Program-made: the position numbers and the translations under genes
Source: JALOOX01 sp964557955
GTDB taxonomy: Bacteria; Desulfobacterota; Syntrophobacteria; Syntrophobacterales; Syntrophobacteraceae
DNA length: 64,000 nucleotides
Reading direction: 5' to 3'
NCBI GenBank assembly: GCA_964557955.1
Contig: CAZLCS010000003.1
Location: forward strand, 62,001 to 126,000
Part shown: positions 34,344 through 44,067 of the stretch, one piece after another
Numbering within the stretch: position 1 is the first letter of the stretch
Layout: each line of letters begins with the position of its first letter
Notes under the pieces: generated by a model
Seen by the model: the letters and a program-made list of their open reading frames with translations, nothing else
Told to the model about the DNA's origin: nothing
Database searches by the model: none

Positions 34344-35129
34344 CTAGCGGACCATATTGATGGTCGCGTCGATCATGTCCTTGCAGGTGGTGATGGTTTT
34401 GGAATTGGCATTGTAGCTCGCCTGGTAGATGATCATGTCCACCATCTCCTTGGCGAGGTCCACATTGGAGTTCTCCAGCGAATAGTCCAGAACCTGACCG
34501 AAGATGGCGGGAGTGGTCGCATTGTCGAAGATTTGACCGACTTCCGGCCCGGCCATATAGAGATTGTTCCCCTGGCGCACGAGTCCATCCCTGTTGGAGA
34601 AACTGGAAAGACCCAGCTGGGCGATCTGGACTTCGGTGCCCGTGTTGTCGACACCATAGATCCAGCCGTCGGTCTCCACATGAAAGCTCACATAATTCTG
34701 GATGTCTGTTACCTGGATGTCCGCAGCGTTGATATCCTGCACCCGCAGTCCCTGCAAGTTGACCAGATAGGCCTGATCGTCCAGGTGGAAGCTCCCGTCC
34801 CGCGTGTAATAGACCCTGCCCGAAAGAACGTCCCGAACATTGAAGAAGCCCTCTCCGCCAATGGCCAGGTCCGACCAGTTCGAAGTGTTCAGGATCAGCC
34901 CCTGACCGTAGTTGGTGGAAATCCCGAGGATCATGCTCCCCGCCCCTTCACTTTCCGTGTCGTTGGACTGCAGCGAGAGGTACTGGTTGACCATGTCTCC
35001 AAAGTGAACCTGGTTGCTCTTGTAAGCCGTGGTGTTGGAATTGGCCACATTGTCTCCCACAACCGAAATGGCCGTGCTGAAGCTGTTCAGACCGCTGACG
35101 CCGTTGTACATCGCACTGTTGATACCCAT
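34344..35129 (-). CDS. flgE: short FlgE-type hook / hook-basal-body protein
   Basis: The protein has the FlgE/F/G axial ends: 'MYNGVSGLNSFSTAISVVGDNVANSNTTAYKSNQVHFGDM' and 'LENSNVDLAKEMVDMIIYQASYNANSKTITTCKDMIDATINMVR'. The position behind flgD and before fliL is that of the hook gene. At 261 residues it is rod-protein size: hook proteins are normally 400 or more, so the surface domains are missing. It may be a minimal hook protein, or a rod/hook relative while the real flgE is elsewhere. The symbol is positional. Confidence 0.75.
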   Translation of the reverse strand: MGINSAMYNGVSGLNSFSTAISVVGDNVANSNTTAYKSNQVHFGDMVNQYLSLQSNDTESEGAGSMILGISTNYGQGLILNTSNWSDLAIGGEGFFNVRDVLSGRVYYTRDGSFHLDDQAYLVNLQGLRVQDINAADIQVTDIQNYVSFHVETDGWIYGVDNTGTEVQIAQLGLSSFSNRDGLVRQGNNLYMAGPEVGQIFDNATTPAIFGQVLDYSLENSNVDLAKEMVDMIIYQASYNANSKTITTCKDMIDATINMVR

Positions 35130-35242
35130 GGTGTTTCTCCCTTCTGTGTCCCGGCCCTGTTGTCCGGTGACTGACCATTCGATGCCTGAAAACCTTCCTT
35201 ATCTCTCTCCAATTCCATCGATGCGCTGTGCCGGGAAGGCCT

Positions 35243-35935
35243 TTACGCCGACGAATTCCTGATCTGTTTCACTGAGCTTGTCGGCATCAGAAGCCCCTTT
35301 TCATTGTCCAGCACGAGAAAGGGCAGTCCTTGGACCATGCGGAATGCGTAGGCGGTCCCTGTGACCGAGGTTTCAACATCCAGTGACTTGCCGTCACTTC
35401 CGATGGCATTGATCTCGAAGGTGTAGATTCCTGCGGCCACGCTCTGACCCGCATCGTTCTTCCCGTCCCATTGCAGCTCGTGCTCTCCGGCGGTCAGTTC
35501 ACCGAGGGAAAGCGTCCTGACGGTCTCTCCCGATTGAGACAGGATCCGCGCTGTGGCCTGGACGGCGCCCAGCCCCAGCTGGAAACAGGCTTTGGTGACT
35601 CCGTCACCGGACACCTGGATGACGTTGCCGGCCCCTGTGATCTCTTTTCCAATGGCTTGAATCATTTGGGCATTGTGCATCGCCATGAGGTAGGACTGCA
35701 ATTCGGTCATGCTTTTCTGGATGCTGGAAAGCTTTTCGACCGAGCTGAATTGAGCCAGTTGTGCCGCCAGTTCATGGGATTCCATCGGGTTCGTCGGGTC
35801 CTGGTACTTGAGCTGCGTCGTGAACATGGTCAGAAATGAGTTCATGTCCAGCAGGTTTGCCGCCGAGGAGGCCGCCTGCTGGGTGGCTTGTGAGAAGGTA
35901 GCGCCGGTTGAAGATTGCACGGTCACGTCCGCCAT
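35243..35935 (-). CDS. flgD: FlgD hook cap / hook assembly scaffold
   Basis: FlgD caps the growing hook and helps hook subunits polymerise. The 230-residue protein opens with 'MNSFLTMFTTQLKYQDPTNPMESHELAAQLAQFSSVEKL' (near residue 30), the family signature, and has the C-terminal FlgD Ig-like region with 'LGELTAGEHELQWDGKNDAGQSVAAGIYTFEI'. Normal length. It lies between fliK and the flgE-like gene. Confidence 0.95.
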   Translation of the reverse strand: MADVTVQSSTGATFSQATQQAASSAANLLDMNSFLTMFTTQLKYQDPTNPMESHELAAQLAQFSSVEKLSSIQKSMTELQSYLMAMHNAQMIQAIGKEITGAGNVIQVSGDGVTKACFQLGLGAVQATARILSQSGETVRTLSLGELTAGEHELQWDGKNDAGQSVAAGIYTFEINAIGSDGKSLDVETSVTGTAYAFRMVQGLPFLVLDNEKGLLMPTSSVKQIRNSSA

Positions 35936-35970
35936 ATCGTCTCTCCAGTCGTTAAGGTCTTTCCGTCGTG

Positions 35971-38022
35971 TTATGCGATGAGGCTGATCATTTGATTGCT
36001 GCCCTGTCCCATGATCCTGCCATGAACGCCCGGCGCAACAGCTTGGCTCTGAAGCTCACCGTCTCGTCTGCCCGAAACTCTTGAGGTCCTGCGTGCTTCT
36101 CGATTTCCAGCATTTTCCCTGGCGTTTCCTCGCCCGTCGCTCACGTTCACGTTGAACTCGCCGAGGCTGAGGCCATGTTCGGCCAGATGCTTCTGAAGCG
36201 CGGAGGCATTTTGAAGCAGCAGGTTTCTGGCTTCTTCGTTTTGAGTCGAAACCCATGCGGTGACATGCCGCTGGTCGGCTTCGATGCGAAGGGTCATGTG
36301 ACCCAGGTCTTGGGGCTCGAGCTCCACCACCAGCGATGACTTGCCAGTTCGAGCCCTGTCCATGACCTGTTCCGAGACCCTCCGGGGCCAATCCGGCTGG
36401 TGAATGTTCACTCTTTCAGCGCGCTCCTCCGTTCGGGTACGGCCGGCTGACACGCTGGAGGAACCGGGGATGCTGAAGCCGGTCTCATTCTCAGATCGTT
36501 TGAAGCCGGCGGAGGCGTCCGCATCTCTGTTTGCCTGGAAGGCATCTGAGGGATTGCCATGATCACGCCGGTTGGGAGATGAATTCCCCGCACCATCCCT
36601 GTCCAGACCCTCGAATGGGTTGTCGCCGGATGCGAGTGGTTCAATCTGGAAGTCGGCCGAAGTTTCATCCAAGCCCTCCAGGCCCTCCAAACCCTCCGGA
36701 ACCTCGGCGGTCTGCTCCTCACCTACCGTCAATGAAACAGCCATGACGGCGGGGATCTGTTCGCGTGGGGAAGCTGGATGAAGTCCGAAGCTGCTGTGCG
36801 CCGCCCGTTCTGTGCCATTTGACGCTCCACCCGCCTGTTCGGCGACGGATCGGGGGTTGGGTGGCTGCGGACTCAGGTCCTGGTGCCGCTCTGGTGCCTC
36901 CGGCCTTCCATGGGAGCGGGCAGCGCTTGACGGTTCAGAATGTGTCCGGCTCGTTCTTTCGAAGGCTTCCTTGATTTCCGGGTCAACCGGAATGGAAGGA
37001 GCCGAGAGAACTATTTCATCTGGGCCGTTGTATGGGGCCCTGAGACGATCGCCAGCGGCCGGACTCCTGACGGAGTCCTGCTCATCCTCAGCAGGAGAAC
37101 GACGCGTTCCTGAAGGACGTGCAGGTGCGACTTCCGAAAATGTAGGGATCCGGCTTTTTGAAAGCTGTTCCACGTGACCTTCCGGAACTGCTCCGGCCTG
37201 CGATTCCAGGGCCAGCTCTCCCGTGCTTCCCGGGGAGGCCGCTGCACTATCCCTTACTTGCGGCCTTCCCTGCGGCGCAGTTCGGCGATGTCCGTTCTGA
37301 GTCAGGGGCCTGATGAGATCCCTGATTTCTTCCAGAGTGTACGCCCCACTTTCTTTGAGTTTCAGGTGGTTCAGTCCGGTCCTGTCAGAACTGCTGCCCA
37401 TCTTGATCGATTTAATGAGCTCCTGTACATCGGACGCCGGAACTGCGGGCGGAGGGCTGTTTTGCGTGCGTGAGCCGGGCGCGCTGCCTGCAAGAACGGA
37501 AAAGAATGTGTTGACCGAGAGGTGTCCCTCTGTATTGAGGGTTTCTGCACACCTTTGACGCGCCTCAGAGGGTAATTGAAGCTGAGCCAGGATCCTGTCC
37601 AGAACGAGTGGATTGGTAAACGCCGGTTGCTCGGCGCTCTGAGGCTTCCTGGCCAGGACAGGTTTCTTCGCAGAGGTTGTTGGACGGTTCACATTGGGCT
37701 TTGCCGCTTGGGACTGCACCGATTCATTGGCTGATGCATTCAACAGACTCGATGGCTCGCCCTGCGGCATCTGCGCCACCGTCGGCGGCGGCAGGGGCTG
37801 TTCCGCCGGAGCGAGATTTCCCATAAATGAAGGCGCCGCTGAATGGGGGAGAGGGGAAATCGTGGAGACCGGTGTCATTCCTTCACCCTGCTGTGTCGCG
37901 CGAGTCATGGACTGAAGCTCCTGAGAGAATTCGCTGTCGTAGATCCTCTGGCAGAGCTTGCCATTCTCATGGGCGCTGAAGTTCATGAGCAGCTGGGCGG
38001 CATTGAGTCGATTTGGATTCAT
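35971..38022 (-). CDS. fliK: FliK hook-length control protein
   Basis: FliK measures the hook and triggers the FlhB substrate switch. The protein is 683 residues, longer than the E. coli form, with a long, polar, Pro/Ser-rich low-complexity middle (about residues 60-560). The conserved C-terminal domain contains 'LVVELEPQDLGHMTLRIEAD' and 'LLLQNASALQKHLAEHGLSLGEFNVNVS'. The start is ATG 38022, six bases behind AGGGGA; two earlier in-frame Met lack a ribosome site. First gene behind the sigma-54 site at 38084. Confidence 0.9.
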   Translation of the reverse strand: MNPNRLNAAQLLMNFSAHENGKLCQRIYDSEFSQELQSMTRATQQGEGMTPVSTISPLPHSAAPSFMGNLAPAEQPLPPPTVAQMPQGEPSSLLNASANESVQSQAAKPNVNRPTTSAKKPVLARKPQSAEQPAFTNPLVLDRILAQLQLPSEARQRCAETLNTEGHLSVNTFFSVLAGSAPGSRTQNSPPPAVPASDVQELIKSIKMGSSSDRTGLNHLKLKESGAYTLEEIRDLIRPLTQNGHRRTAPQGRPQVRDSAAASPGSTGELALESQAGAVPEGHVEQLSKSRIPTFSEVAPARPSGTRRSPAEDEQDSVRSPAAGDRLRAPYNGPDEIVLSAPSIPVDPEIKEAFERTSRTHSEPSSAARSHGRPEAPERHQDLSPQPPNPRSVAEQAGGASNGTERAAHSSFGLHPASPREQIPAVMAVSLTVGEEQTAEVPEGLEGLEGLDETSADFQIEPLASGDNPFEGLDRDGAGNSSPNRRDHGNPSDAFQANRDADASAGFKRSENETGFSIPGSSSVSAGRTRTEERAERVNIHQPDWPRRVSEQVMDRARTGKSSLVVELEPQDLGHMTLRIEADQRHVTAWVSTQNEEARNLLLQNASALQKHLAEHGLSLGEFNVNVSDGRGNARENAGNREARRTSRVSGRRDGELQSQAVAPGVHGRIMGQGSNQMISLIA

Positions 38023-38083
38023 TCGCTTCCCCTTGGGCACATTGACCATGAGCCACGACATTGCGGCGTCGATAGCTCGTTAA

Positions 38084-38098
38084 GCAATGGAAATGCCA
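38084..38098 (-). promoter_or_regulatory. sigma-54 promoter of the fliK operon
   Basis: On the minus strand the site reads TGGCAT-N5-TTGC, one difference from consensus with exact spacing. It lies 62 bases before the chosen fliK ATG, in the gap between the MotE-like gene and fliK, and would drive fliK-flgD-flgE-like. Confidence 0.82.
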
Positions 38099-38259
38099 CA
38101 GGGGTATAATCTTGTAACTGATTGTAATTATTTCGAATGTTTTAATGGTGCGCTTTGCTTCGGTTTGTGGTTGGCTTGATATCGGGAAATATTTTCTGGA
38201 CCGCCCGGTAAATTCCTGCCCCTTTGCCTATTTGAAGTCCGAGCCCATGGGACATGCCT

Positions 38260-38964
38260 CTATCGATGGGAGAGCGACTCGGAAATCTTTGCCGCCTTCT
38301 TTATATCCATGTTGCCCAGGATGTTGCCGGCTTCGTCGGCCGTCATGGTCGAGATGACGTTGACCACCAGCTGTTCATCGAGGTTCTCAAGAAGCTTGGC
38401 GGCGTCTTTGGGCTTCATCGTACTGTAGATCTTGGCGAGGGAGCGGACCTTGCCGTTCTGAGTTTCCTCTTTTTCCGCTCGATAAGCCTGGATTTCCTTC
38501 TGTATGGCGATCAGCTCCTTCAGCTTCTTTTCTGTCTCCTGCTCCAGCCGGGTGAGATATTCCTCCTTCTGCCGGATCTGCTCCTCGCGCTTTTTGAGCT
38601 CCGCTTCCCTCTGCTCCAGGTGGGTGACCATCTCGGTCATGGATGCAGCGGTCTTGGGAATGGTTGGAGAAGCTGATGCGGCCGGGGGGGCCGGCTTCTG
38701 AGCAGCGGGTTCCTGGGCTTTGGGTTTGCGTTCCTCAGCCAGGACCTCTTTGGGAAAAGCGGGAAGGTAAGATTCGGTCCCCTTCCAGATTGCGCTGCCC
38801 ACGGTGAGCCCAAGCTTGAGGAGCAGGACGATCAAGATCAGGGTGGCTATGCTGAAGACCGTTCCCAGAGGCTTGGACCGCCGCTGCCGTGTGGCTGCGG
38901 GCAGCTCTTCAGGACGGTCTGGAATCTTCGCTTCGATTGCCTTTACTGAGGATGGCGAACTCAT
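38260..38964 (-). CDS. MotE-like / MgtE-N-like flagellar protein
   Basis: A 234-residue protein with one membrane segment (about residues 33-53), a Pro/Ala linker, a coiled coil (about 110-160) and a C-terminal ~60-residue domain ('LAKIYSTMKPKDAAKLLENLDEQLVVNVISTMTADEAGNILGNMDIKKAAKIS') of the MgtE intracellular N type. MotE-type proteins with this layout act as stator-associated chaperones. It lies after fliJ, overlapping it by 56 bases, and ends the flgB-to-here operon. ATG 38964 is chosen; upstream in-frame starts lie deeper in fliJ. Confidence 0.75.
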   Translation of the reverse strand: MSSPSSVKAIEAKIPDRPEELPAATRQRRSKPLGTVFSIATLILIVLLLKLGLTVGSAIWKGTESYLPAFPKEVLAEERKPKAQEPAAQKPAPPAASASPTIPKTAASMTEMVTHLEQREAELKKREEQIRQKEEYLTRLEQETEKKLKELIAIQKEIQAYRAEKEETQNGKVRSLAKIYSTMKPKDAAKLLENLDEQLVVNVISTMTADEAGNILGNMDIKKAAKISESLSHR

Positions 38965-39367
38965 CGATCTGACCCTGTTCCTTCTTGTTGACATCGTAGG
39001 CATAGGATTCCCGTTCACGTTCTTCCAGAACGCTGAGGGCTTTCAGGTCCTTTTCCTTGTCCAGAACGTTCCGCTTTGCGGACTCCACATCCTTTTGAAG
39101 TTTCACACGGACGTCTTCAAGCCGAAGCAATTGCTGTTCCAGAGACTGGACACGCTCTCCGAAAGTCAGGAACTCCGGCACTCCCATGCCTTCACGCTGG
39201 CGTGTTTCCCATTTACAGATCACTGCCGCGAGTTCTTCCCGGATCTGAACGCGTTCAACTTCGTTGTCCTCCAACCTCCTGAGAGCCTGGGCGAGTACAA
39301 TCTGCTCCTTCTTGAGCAGAAACTCCCGATACTGACTGAGTGTTCTGAAACGGAATTGATAGCCCAT
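38909..39367 (-). CDS. fliJ: FliJ export chaperone-escort protein
   Basis: FliJ is a coiled-coil stalk protein inside the FliI ATPase ring. The 152-residue protein opens 'MGYQFRFRTLSQYREFLLKKEQIVLAQALRRLE' as in the family and is helical throughout (two long helices, no membrane part). Sits between fliI and the MotE-like gene; usual length. Confidence 0.88.
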   Translation of the reverse strand: MGYQFRFRTLSQYREFLLKKEQIVLAQALRRLEDNEVERVQIREELAAVICKWETRQREGMGVPEFLTFGERVQSLEQQLLRLEDVRVKLQKDVESAKRNVLDKEKDLKALSVLEERERESYAYDVNKKEQGQIDEFAILSKGNRSEDSRPS

Positions 39368-39401
39368 GGGTCATGAAGCTCTTTGAATAGCCTTGAGCAG
39401 G

Positions 39402-40736
39402 TTAGCTGAATAGAGCTTCCAAAGCTCTCCGGGCATCCTCGATGGAAGCATACTCCTCCACGGGCTGCTGCAGGAATTCATTGATTTTCTCAATCATGCT
39501 GATGGCATAGTCCGTTTCGCGATGGCTGCCTTTCACATAAGCTCCGATCCGGATCATGTCCTCACTGCCTTTGTAGAGTGCCAAGGTCTGGATCAGTTTC
39601 GAACTGAGATTCCTCTGTTCTTCATCGAGAAGCCGACTTGTCAGACGGCTGACACTTTGCAGGACATCGATGGAGGGATAGTGTCGCTCCTGCGCCAGTT
39701 TCCGACTCAGGACGATATGTCCGTCCAGGATGGAGCGCACCGAGTCGGCCACGGGATCGTCCATGTCTCCCCCATCGACGAGGACGGTGTAAATCCCGGT
39801 AATGGAGCCCCGCTCGAAGTTACCGGCACGCTCCAGAAGACGAGGCAATTGGCTGAAGACACTGGGAGTATAGCCTTTGGTGGTGGGAGGCTCTCCGGCG
39901 GACAGACCCACCTCGCGGGCCGCCATGGCGAATCGGGTCACCGAATCCATCATCAGCAGAACATCCAGATCCCGATCGCGGAAGTATTCCGCCACCGCGC
40001 AGGCCATGAATGCTGCCTTCATCCGAACCGTGGCGGGCTGATCGGAAGTCGCCACGATGACCACGGATCGTTTCACACCCTCAGGCCCGAGCTCGTTTTG
40101 AAGGAACTCGTTCACCTCTCTTCCTCGCTCTCCCACGAGGGCGATCACGTTCACATCGGCCGTTGTATACCGGGCCATCATACCAAGGAGCGTGCTCTTC
40201 CCCACTCCCGATCCGGCAAAGATGCCGATGCGCTGCCCTTTACCGACCGGCAGCAGTCCGTTGATGCACCGGATTCCCAGGTCGAGCTGTTCTTCGATGA
40301 TCGGCCTTGCCAGGGGATTGGCGATCTTTCCACTCAGCGAGTAGGGCACCCCGGAAGTCAAGGGGGCGCCGTCATCGATGGGTTGTCCCAATCCGTCGAG
40401 GACTCTCCCGAGCATGCCGTCGTTCACTTGAAGGGTGTCCGACTGCCGGTGAATTTCGACGAGACAGCCCGGCTGAATACCGTTGACGGTCGTCAGGGGG
40501 CTGAGCTTCAATCGTTTCTGATTGAATCCGACCACCTCGGCGAATATGGTGCTTTCATGGCCGCAGGGGAGGATCCTGCAAACGTCTCCGACGGCGGCCC
40601 GGATCCCTTCGGCCTCGATGATGTTGCCCACCATATGGACGACTTTGCCGAAAACATTCCACGAGGGACACCCTTTGAGGCGGGACTCGAGATGTGTCAG
40701 TCGGAGGTAGTCATGCGTCGGTGAAGCCTGAGTCAT
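39402..40736 (-). CDS. fliI: FliI flagellar export ATPase
   Basis: FliI powers substrate unfolding and entry into the export gate. The 444-residue protein is F1-beta-like: Walker A 'IFAGSGVGKSTLLGM', Walker B-like 'LLMMDSVTRFAMAAREVGLSAGEPP', 'GSITGIYTVLVDGGDMDDP' and 'DGHIVLSRKLAQERHYPSIDVLQSVSRL'. ATG 40736 is chosen, with GGAGGAG directly upstream; the frame opens earlier in fliH. It overlaps fliH by 26 bases, typical for partners in a complex. Confidence 0.95.
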   Translation of the reverse strand: MTQASPTHDYLRLTHLESRLKGCPSWNVFGKVVHMVGNIIEAEGIRAAVGDVCRILPCGHESTIFAEVVGFNQKRLKLSPLTTVNGIQPGCLVEIHRQSDTLQVNDGMLGRVLDGLGQPIDDGAPLTSGVPYSLSGKIANPLARPIIEEQLDLGIRCINGLLPVGKGQRIGIFAGSGVGKSTLLGMMARYTTADVNVIALVGERGREVNEFLQNELGPEGVKRSVVIVATSDQPATVRMKAAFMACAVAEYFRDRDLDVLLMMDSVTRFAMAAREVGLSAGEPPTTKGYTPSVFSQLPRLLERAGNFERGSITGIYTVLVDGGDMDDPVADSVRSILDGHIVLSRKLAQERHYPSIDVLQSVSRLTSRLLDEEQRNLSSKLIQTLALYKGSEDMIRIGAYVKGSHRETDYAISMIEKINEFLQQPVEEYASIEDARRALEALFS

Positions 40737-41463
40737 TCTCCTCCGCTTCTTCCGTTTCCAAGAGGGTCTTCTCAATCAGGCCCAGTCGATTCTCCAGGGA
40801 GGCATCGATCAGCTGTATGTCGCTCTCCAGGCGGCAGCCGCCTCGGGACATCTGAGGATCCGTCCGGATGGTAAAGGCTTTCTCCGCCTCGGCCACCATC
40901 TCATCCAGGGCTGAATTCCTGCTCAAGAGCTCAAGGTCTTTCGGATGCAGGAAGAGGGTGATTCCTTGCGATTCGCCGGCTTCGCTCAGCACGTCCTCCA
41001 TGAGATCGATCAGCACCCGGGGATTCGCATGCAGCTCGGCCCGGACGATGTGTTTCGAGACGGCCAGGCTGGTGTTGATAAACCAGTTACGGTAGTCCTC
41101 GAAAACCGTGTCCGGAAGTTTTATCATGCGCGCCAGCAGTTCTTCGAACTGCTCTCTGGCGACCTGCATGCTCTTGCGGCCGAATTCGGTGCCGTCCTTG
41201 AGACCCTGCGCATAGCCTTTTTCGTAACCTTCCTGCTCGAGTTCCTGGGCTCTCCTCTCGGCTTGCAGCAACCGCTGCTGAACCATGGATTCGAGGTTCA
41301 GCAGCGGATCGGGATCGGTTTCCCCGGTTGAAGCGGAATCCAGGACCTCTCTCTCTTGAGGGTCGCACCAGGTCGTCTCGAGGATTTCCGAGAAGTCGAA
41401 GGAGCATACCGGTTCGGACTGCGACTCCGATGCTTTGATGATTCTAGACAAAAGCGTCTCCAC
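40711..41463 (-). CDS. fliH: FliH regulator of export ATPase
   Basis: FliH binds FliI and links it to the C-ring. The 250-residue protein has an N-terminal polar part, a coiled coil with Glu-rich heptads and the FliH motif 'GYEKGYAQGLKDGTEFGRKS' (glycine repeats), then a C-terminal domain with 'LAVSKHIVRAELHANPRVLIDLMEDVL'. The chosen GTG 41463 lies behind GGAAGGAA and overlaps the fliG end by 20 bases; an ATG at 41517 would overlap it by 74. Confidence 0.88.
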   Translation of the reverse strand: METLLSRIIKASESQSEPVCSFDFSEILETTWCDPQEREVLDSASTGETDPDPLLNLESMVQQRLLQAERRAQELEQEGYEKGYAQGLKDGTEFGRKSMQVAREQFEELLARMIKLPDTVFEDYRNWFINTSLAVSKHIVRAELHANPRVLIDLMEDVLSEAGESQGITLFLHPKDLELLSRNSALDEMVAEAEKAFTIRTDPQMSRGGCRLESDIQLIDASLENRLGLIEKTLLETEEAEENDSGFTDA

Positions 41464-42445
41464 CTTCCTTCCCGGCCAGGACGATCTTGCCTTCTTTTTC
41501 CAGTTTGCGTGCCGCATTCAGGATGCTCTGCTGAGCGGCTTCCACATCGCTCAGTCGCACCGGGCCCATGACACTCATCTCTTCTTCGAGGATCTGGACG
41601 GCCCGCTGTGAGAGGTTCTTGAAGATCTTGTTCTTGAGCTCGTCCGATGCGGTCTTGAGGCCCAGGGTGAGTTCCTCGTTCTTCACCTCGCGCAGCAATT
41701 CTCGAATGCCCTGGTCGTTGAGGCTTGCCAGATCCTCGAAGACGAACATGAGCTTGCGCACTTTTTCGGCGAGGTCTGTATCGTTTTCTTCCAGAGATTG
41801 CAGAATGCTGTCGCCGGTCCTCCGGTCGCTGTGGTTGAGGATCTCGGCCACCGCCTGAACACCGCCGAGGATCTGCTGGGTTCCCTTCCCGACGGAGAGG
41901 AGCTCCTTCTGGAGCACTTCGTCGACTTCCCTGACCAGATCCGGCGGTACTGTCTCAAGGTGTGCGATGCGCTGGATCACTTCAAACTGCAGATTCTCGG
42001 GCAGATGGGCCAGGACCTGGCTGGCCTTTTCCTGCCCAAGATGGACGAGGATGATCACAATGGTCTGAGGATGCTCGCTCTTGATGAAATTGGCCAGGAC
42101 CCGTGGATCGATTTCCCGAACATACTTGAAGGGTACCTGTTCCTTTTCGAGCTCGATGGTCGTCATGACGTCGGCGGCCTCGTCCCGGCCAAGAACATTG
42201 GGCAGCAAGTTCTTCAGGAAGTCATCTCCCGGCGTGTGGATGTCGGCGTCTTCGTTGAACTGTGCCGTGAACTCCAGCAGGAGCTCATCGCAGAGCTCCT
42301 TCTTGACGCCGGTGATATTCGTCATCTCTGTGCCAAGCTTCTTGATTTCGTCAGTGGACAGCCCCTTGAGAATCTGGGCCGAGATTTCTTCGCCCAAGGA
42401 CATGAGTATGATAGCGGCTTTCTGGGCTCCCGTCGGTTTTTGCAT
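41444..42445 (-). CDS. fliG: FliG flagellar switch protein
   Basis: FliG transmits torque between stator and rotor. The 333-residue protein has the FliG layout: N-terminal domain ('GAQKAAIILMSLGEEISAQILKGLS'), the middle EHPQT motif 'SEHPQTIVIILVHLGQEKAS' and the C-terminal torque domain with 'EEEMSVMGPVRLSDVEAAQQSILNAARKLEKEGKI'. ATG 42445 overlaps the fliF stop by one base (TGATG), which fixes the start. Confidence 0.97.
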   Translation of the reverse strand: MQKPTGAQKAAIILMSLGEEISAQILKGLSTDEIKKLGTEMTNITGVKKELCDELLLEFTAQFNEDADIHTPGDDFLKNLLPNVLGRDEAADVMTTIELEKEQVPFKYVREIDPRVLANFIKSEHPQTIVIILVHLGQEKASQVLAHLPENLQFEVIQRIAHLETVPPDLVREVDEVLQKELLSVGKGTQQILGGVQAVAEILNHSDRRTGDSILQSLEENDTDLAEKVRKLMFVFEDLASLNDQGIRELLREVKNEELTLGLKTASDELKNKIFKNLSQRAVQILEEEMSVMGPVRLSDVEAAQQSILNAARKLEKEGKIVLAGKEGGDAFV

Positions 42446-44067
42446 CACGCCTGTTCCTCTCTCAGTATCGCCCGAATGATGGCTGCCGCCTGATCAGGGT
42501 TCTGCTGCACCAGGTTGAGCGCACGCTTTCGCAGGGAAAGCTCCCGTTCCCCCGGTTGGTCGGGAAGGCTCAGGGTCTGCTGATCGCCGCCGGGAAGAGC
42601 CGCACCGGGTGCCGGCAACTGCTTCATCTCCTCACTCAGCGATTCAAAACGACGCATGAGCGGCCGAACGATCAGGAAGAAGACAAGGATGACAATCAGA
42701 ACATTGACAACCGGCTTGACGTATTCCCGCGCCATCTTGACCCACCGGTTCTCTGCCTTGATGAATCCGCCGGCTTCGGAGGATTCGGTTGCGAAGGGAA
42801 TATTGGACAACGTGATCTGATCTCCCCGGCCCTCATTATATCCTATCGCCTTGCGTACAATATCTTCCAGCGATTTGATCTGCTCGGCGGAACGCCCGAC
42901 AAAGACCGGCTCCGTCTTGCCTTCGGCATTGGGCTTCATCTCATAGGGACCGTCCACGAGGACCGCCACCGAGATCTTCTTCACAGTTCCGGGAGAGTGA
43001 GTGGTCTGGCGGTTCACGCGGTTGATCTCGTAGTTCACTGTCTCACGCTGACGGGTCGAAGCCTTTGGGTTAGCAGCTTCCTTGTCTTTGTCCGGGGGAG
43101 AGCTCCGCATCAGCTGGGCCTCCACGTTGATGGGCACATCCGGGTTGCCCTTGGCCCCGAGCTCAGCTCCCTGACTGTTTTCCGTGCTGCGCTGTTGGCT
43201 TCTGATGACCTGGCTGTCGGGGTCGTAGATGTCCTCGGTCACCTGCATCTGGTTGAAATCCATGTCAACAGTCACGCGAGTAGTGACCTTGTTGGCCCCC
43301 GTCACCTGCTCCAGAAGGGACTGGACTTTCTGCCTCAGGTCCTCCTCAATCTTGCTGCGCACCTGCATCTGGAGCGTAGAAAGCTGCATGGTGTTGTCGA
43401 CGGCGTTTTTGCGGAAAAGCACCTGGCCGTCTGTGCTCAGGATGCTCACCTTGTCCTCACTGAGACCCTGAACAGCGCCGGCTACGAGATTCACAATCCC
43501 CTGAACCTGCTGTGACTCCAGGCGCGCCCCCGACTTCAGTTTCAACACTACGGCTGCACTGGGAGGTTTGCGGTCTTCCACAAATAGGCTCTCCGAGGGC
43601 AGCACGAGGTGGACGCGGCTCTCCTGGACCTCGTTCATCTCGTTGATGGTTCGGGCGAGCTCGCCCTGAAGGGCCCTCTGATAGTTGATTCGCTGCACGA
43701 ACTCCGTGCTGCCAAGCTTCTGCTGGTCGAAGATTTCGAACCCGACCCCCGATCCTTTGACGACGCCCTGGGTGGCCAGAAGCAGGCGGACTTCATGAAG
43801 CTGTTCCCTGGGAACCGAGACCCCGCCGGCGCCGCTCAGCTGATAGGGGATCTTCTTGTTCTTGAGGGTTTCAACGACACTGCCGAGGTCCTGTTCATTC
43901 AACTGTGAATAGAGCGGCGTGAATTCGACACGGTTGATCGTGTAGGCGAGGAGAGCCAGACTGCCCAGGATAACAGCGAAGGTCCCCGCATACAGGATCT
44001 GTTTGGCTCTGGGCAGGCTCAGGAAACCTGTCTTCCACTTCCCGATGAGATCAAGAAAGCTCTTCAT
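42445..44067 (-). CDS. fliF: FliF MS-ring protein
   Basis: FliF forms the MS ring in the inner membrane, the base of the flagellum. The 540-residue protein has membrane segments near residues 24-44 and 443-463, with the periplasmic domains between ('VVETLKNKKIPYQLSGAGGVSVPREQLHEVRLLLATQG', 'GSTEFVQRINYQRALQGELARTI'). The C-terminal tail, with 'LRKRALNLVQQNPDQAAAIIRAIL', is the FliG-binding part. Normal length. Confidence 0.97.
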   Translation of the reverse strand: MKSFLDLIGKWKTGFLSLPRAKQILYAGTFAVILGSLALLAYTINRVEFTPLYSQLNEQDLGSVVETLKNKKIPYQLSGAGGVSVPREQLHEVRLLLATQGVVKGSGVGFEIFDQQKLGSTEFVQRINYQRALQGELARTINEMNEVQESRVHLVLPSESLFVEDRKPPSAAVVLKLKSGARLESQQVQGIVNLVAGAVQGLSEDKVSILSTDGQVLFRKNAVDNTMQLSTLQMQVRSKIEEDLRQKVQSLLEQVTGANKVTTRVTVDMDFNQMQVTEDIYDPDSQVIRSQQRSTENSQGAELGAKGNPDVPINVEAQLMRSSPPDKDKEAANPKASTRQRETVNYEINRVNRQTTHSPGTVKKISVAVLVDGPYEMKPNAEGKTEPVFVGRSAEQIKSLEDIVRKAIGYNEGRGDQITLSNIPFATESSEAGGFIKAENRWVKMAREYVKPVVNVLIVILVFFLIVRPLMRRFESLSEEMKQLPAPGAALPGGDQQTLSLPDQPGERELSLRKRALNLVQQNPDQAAAIIRAILREEQA

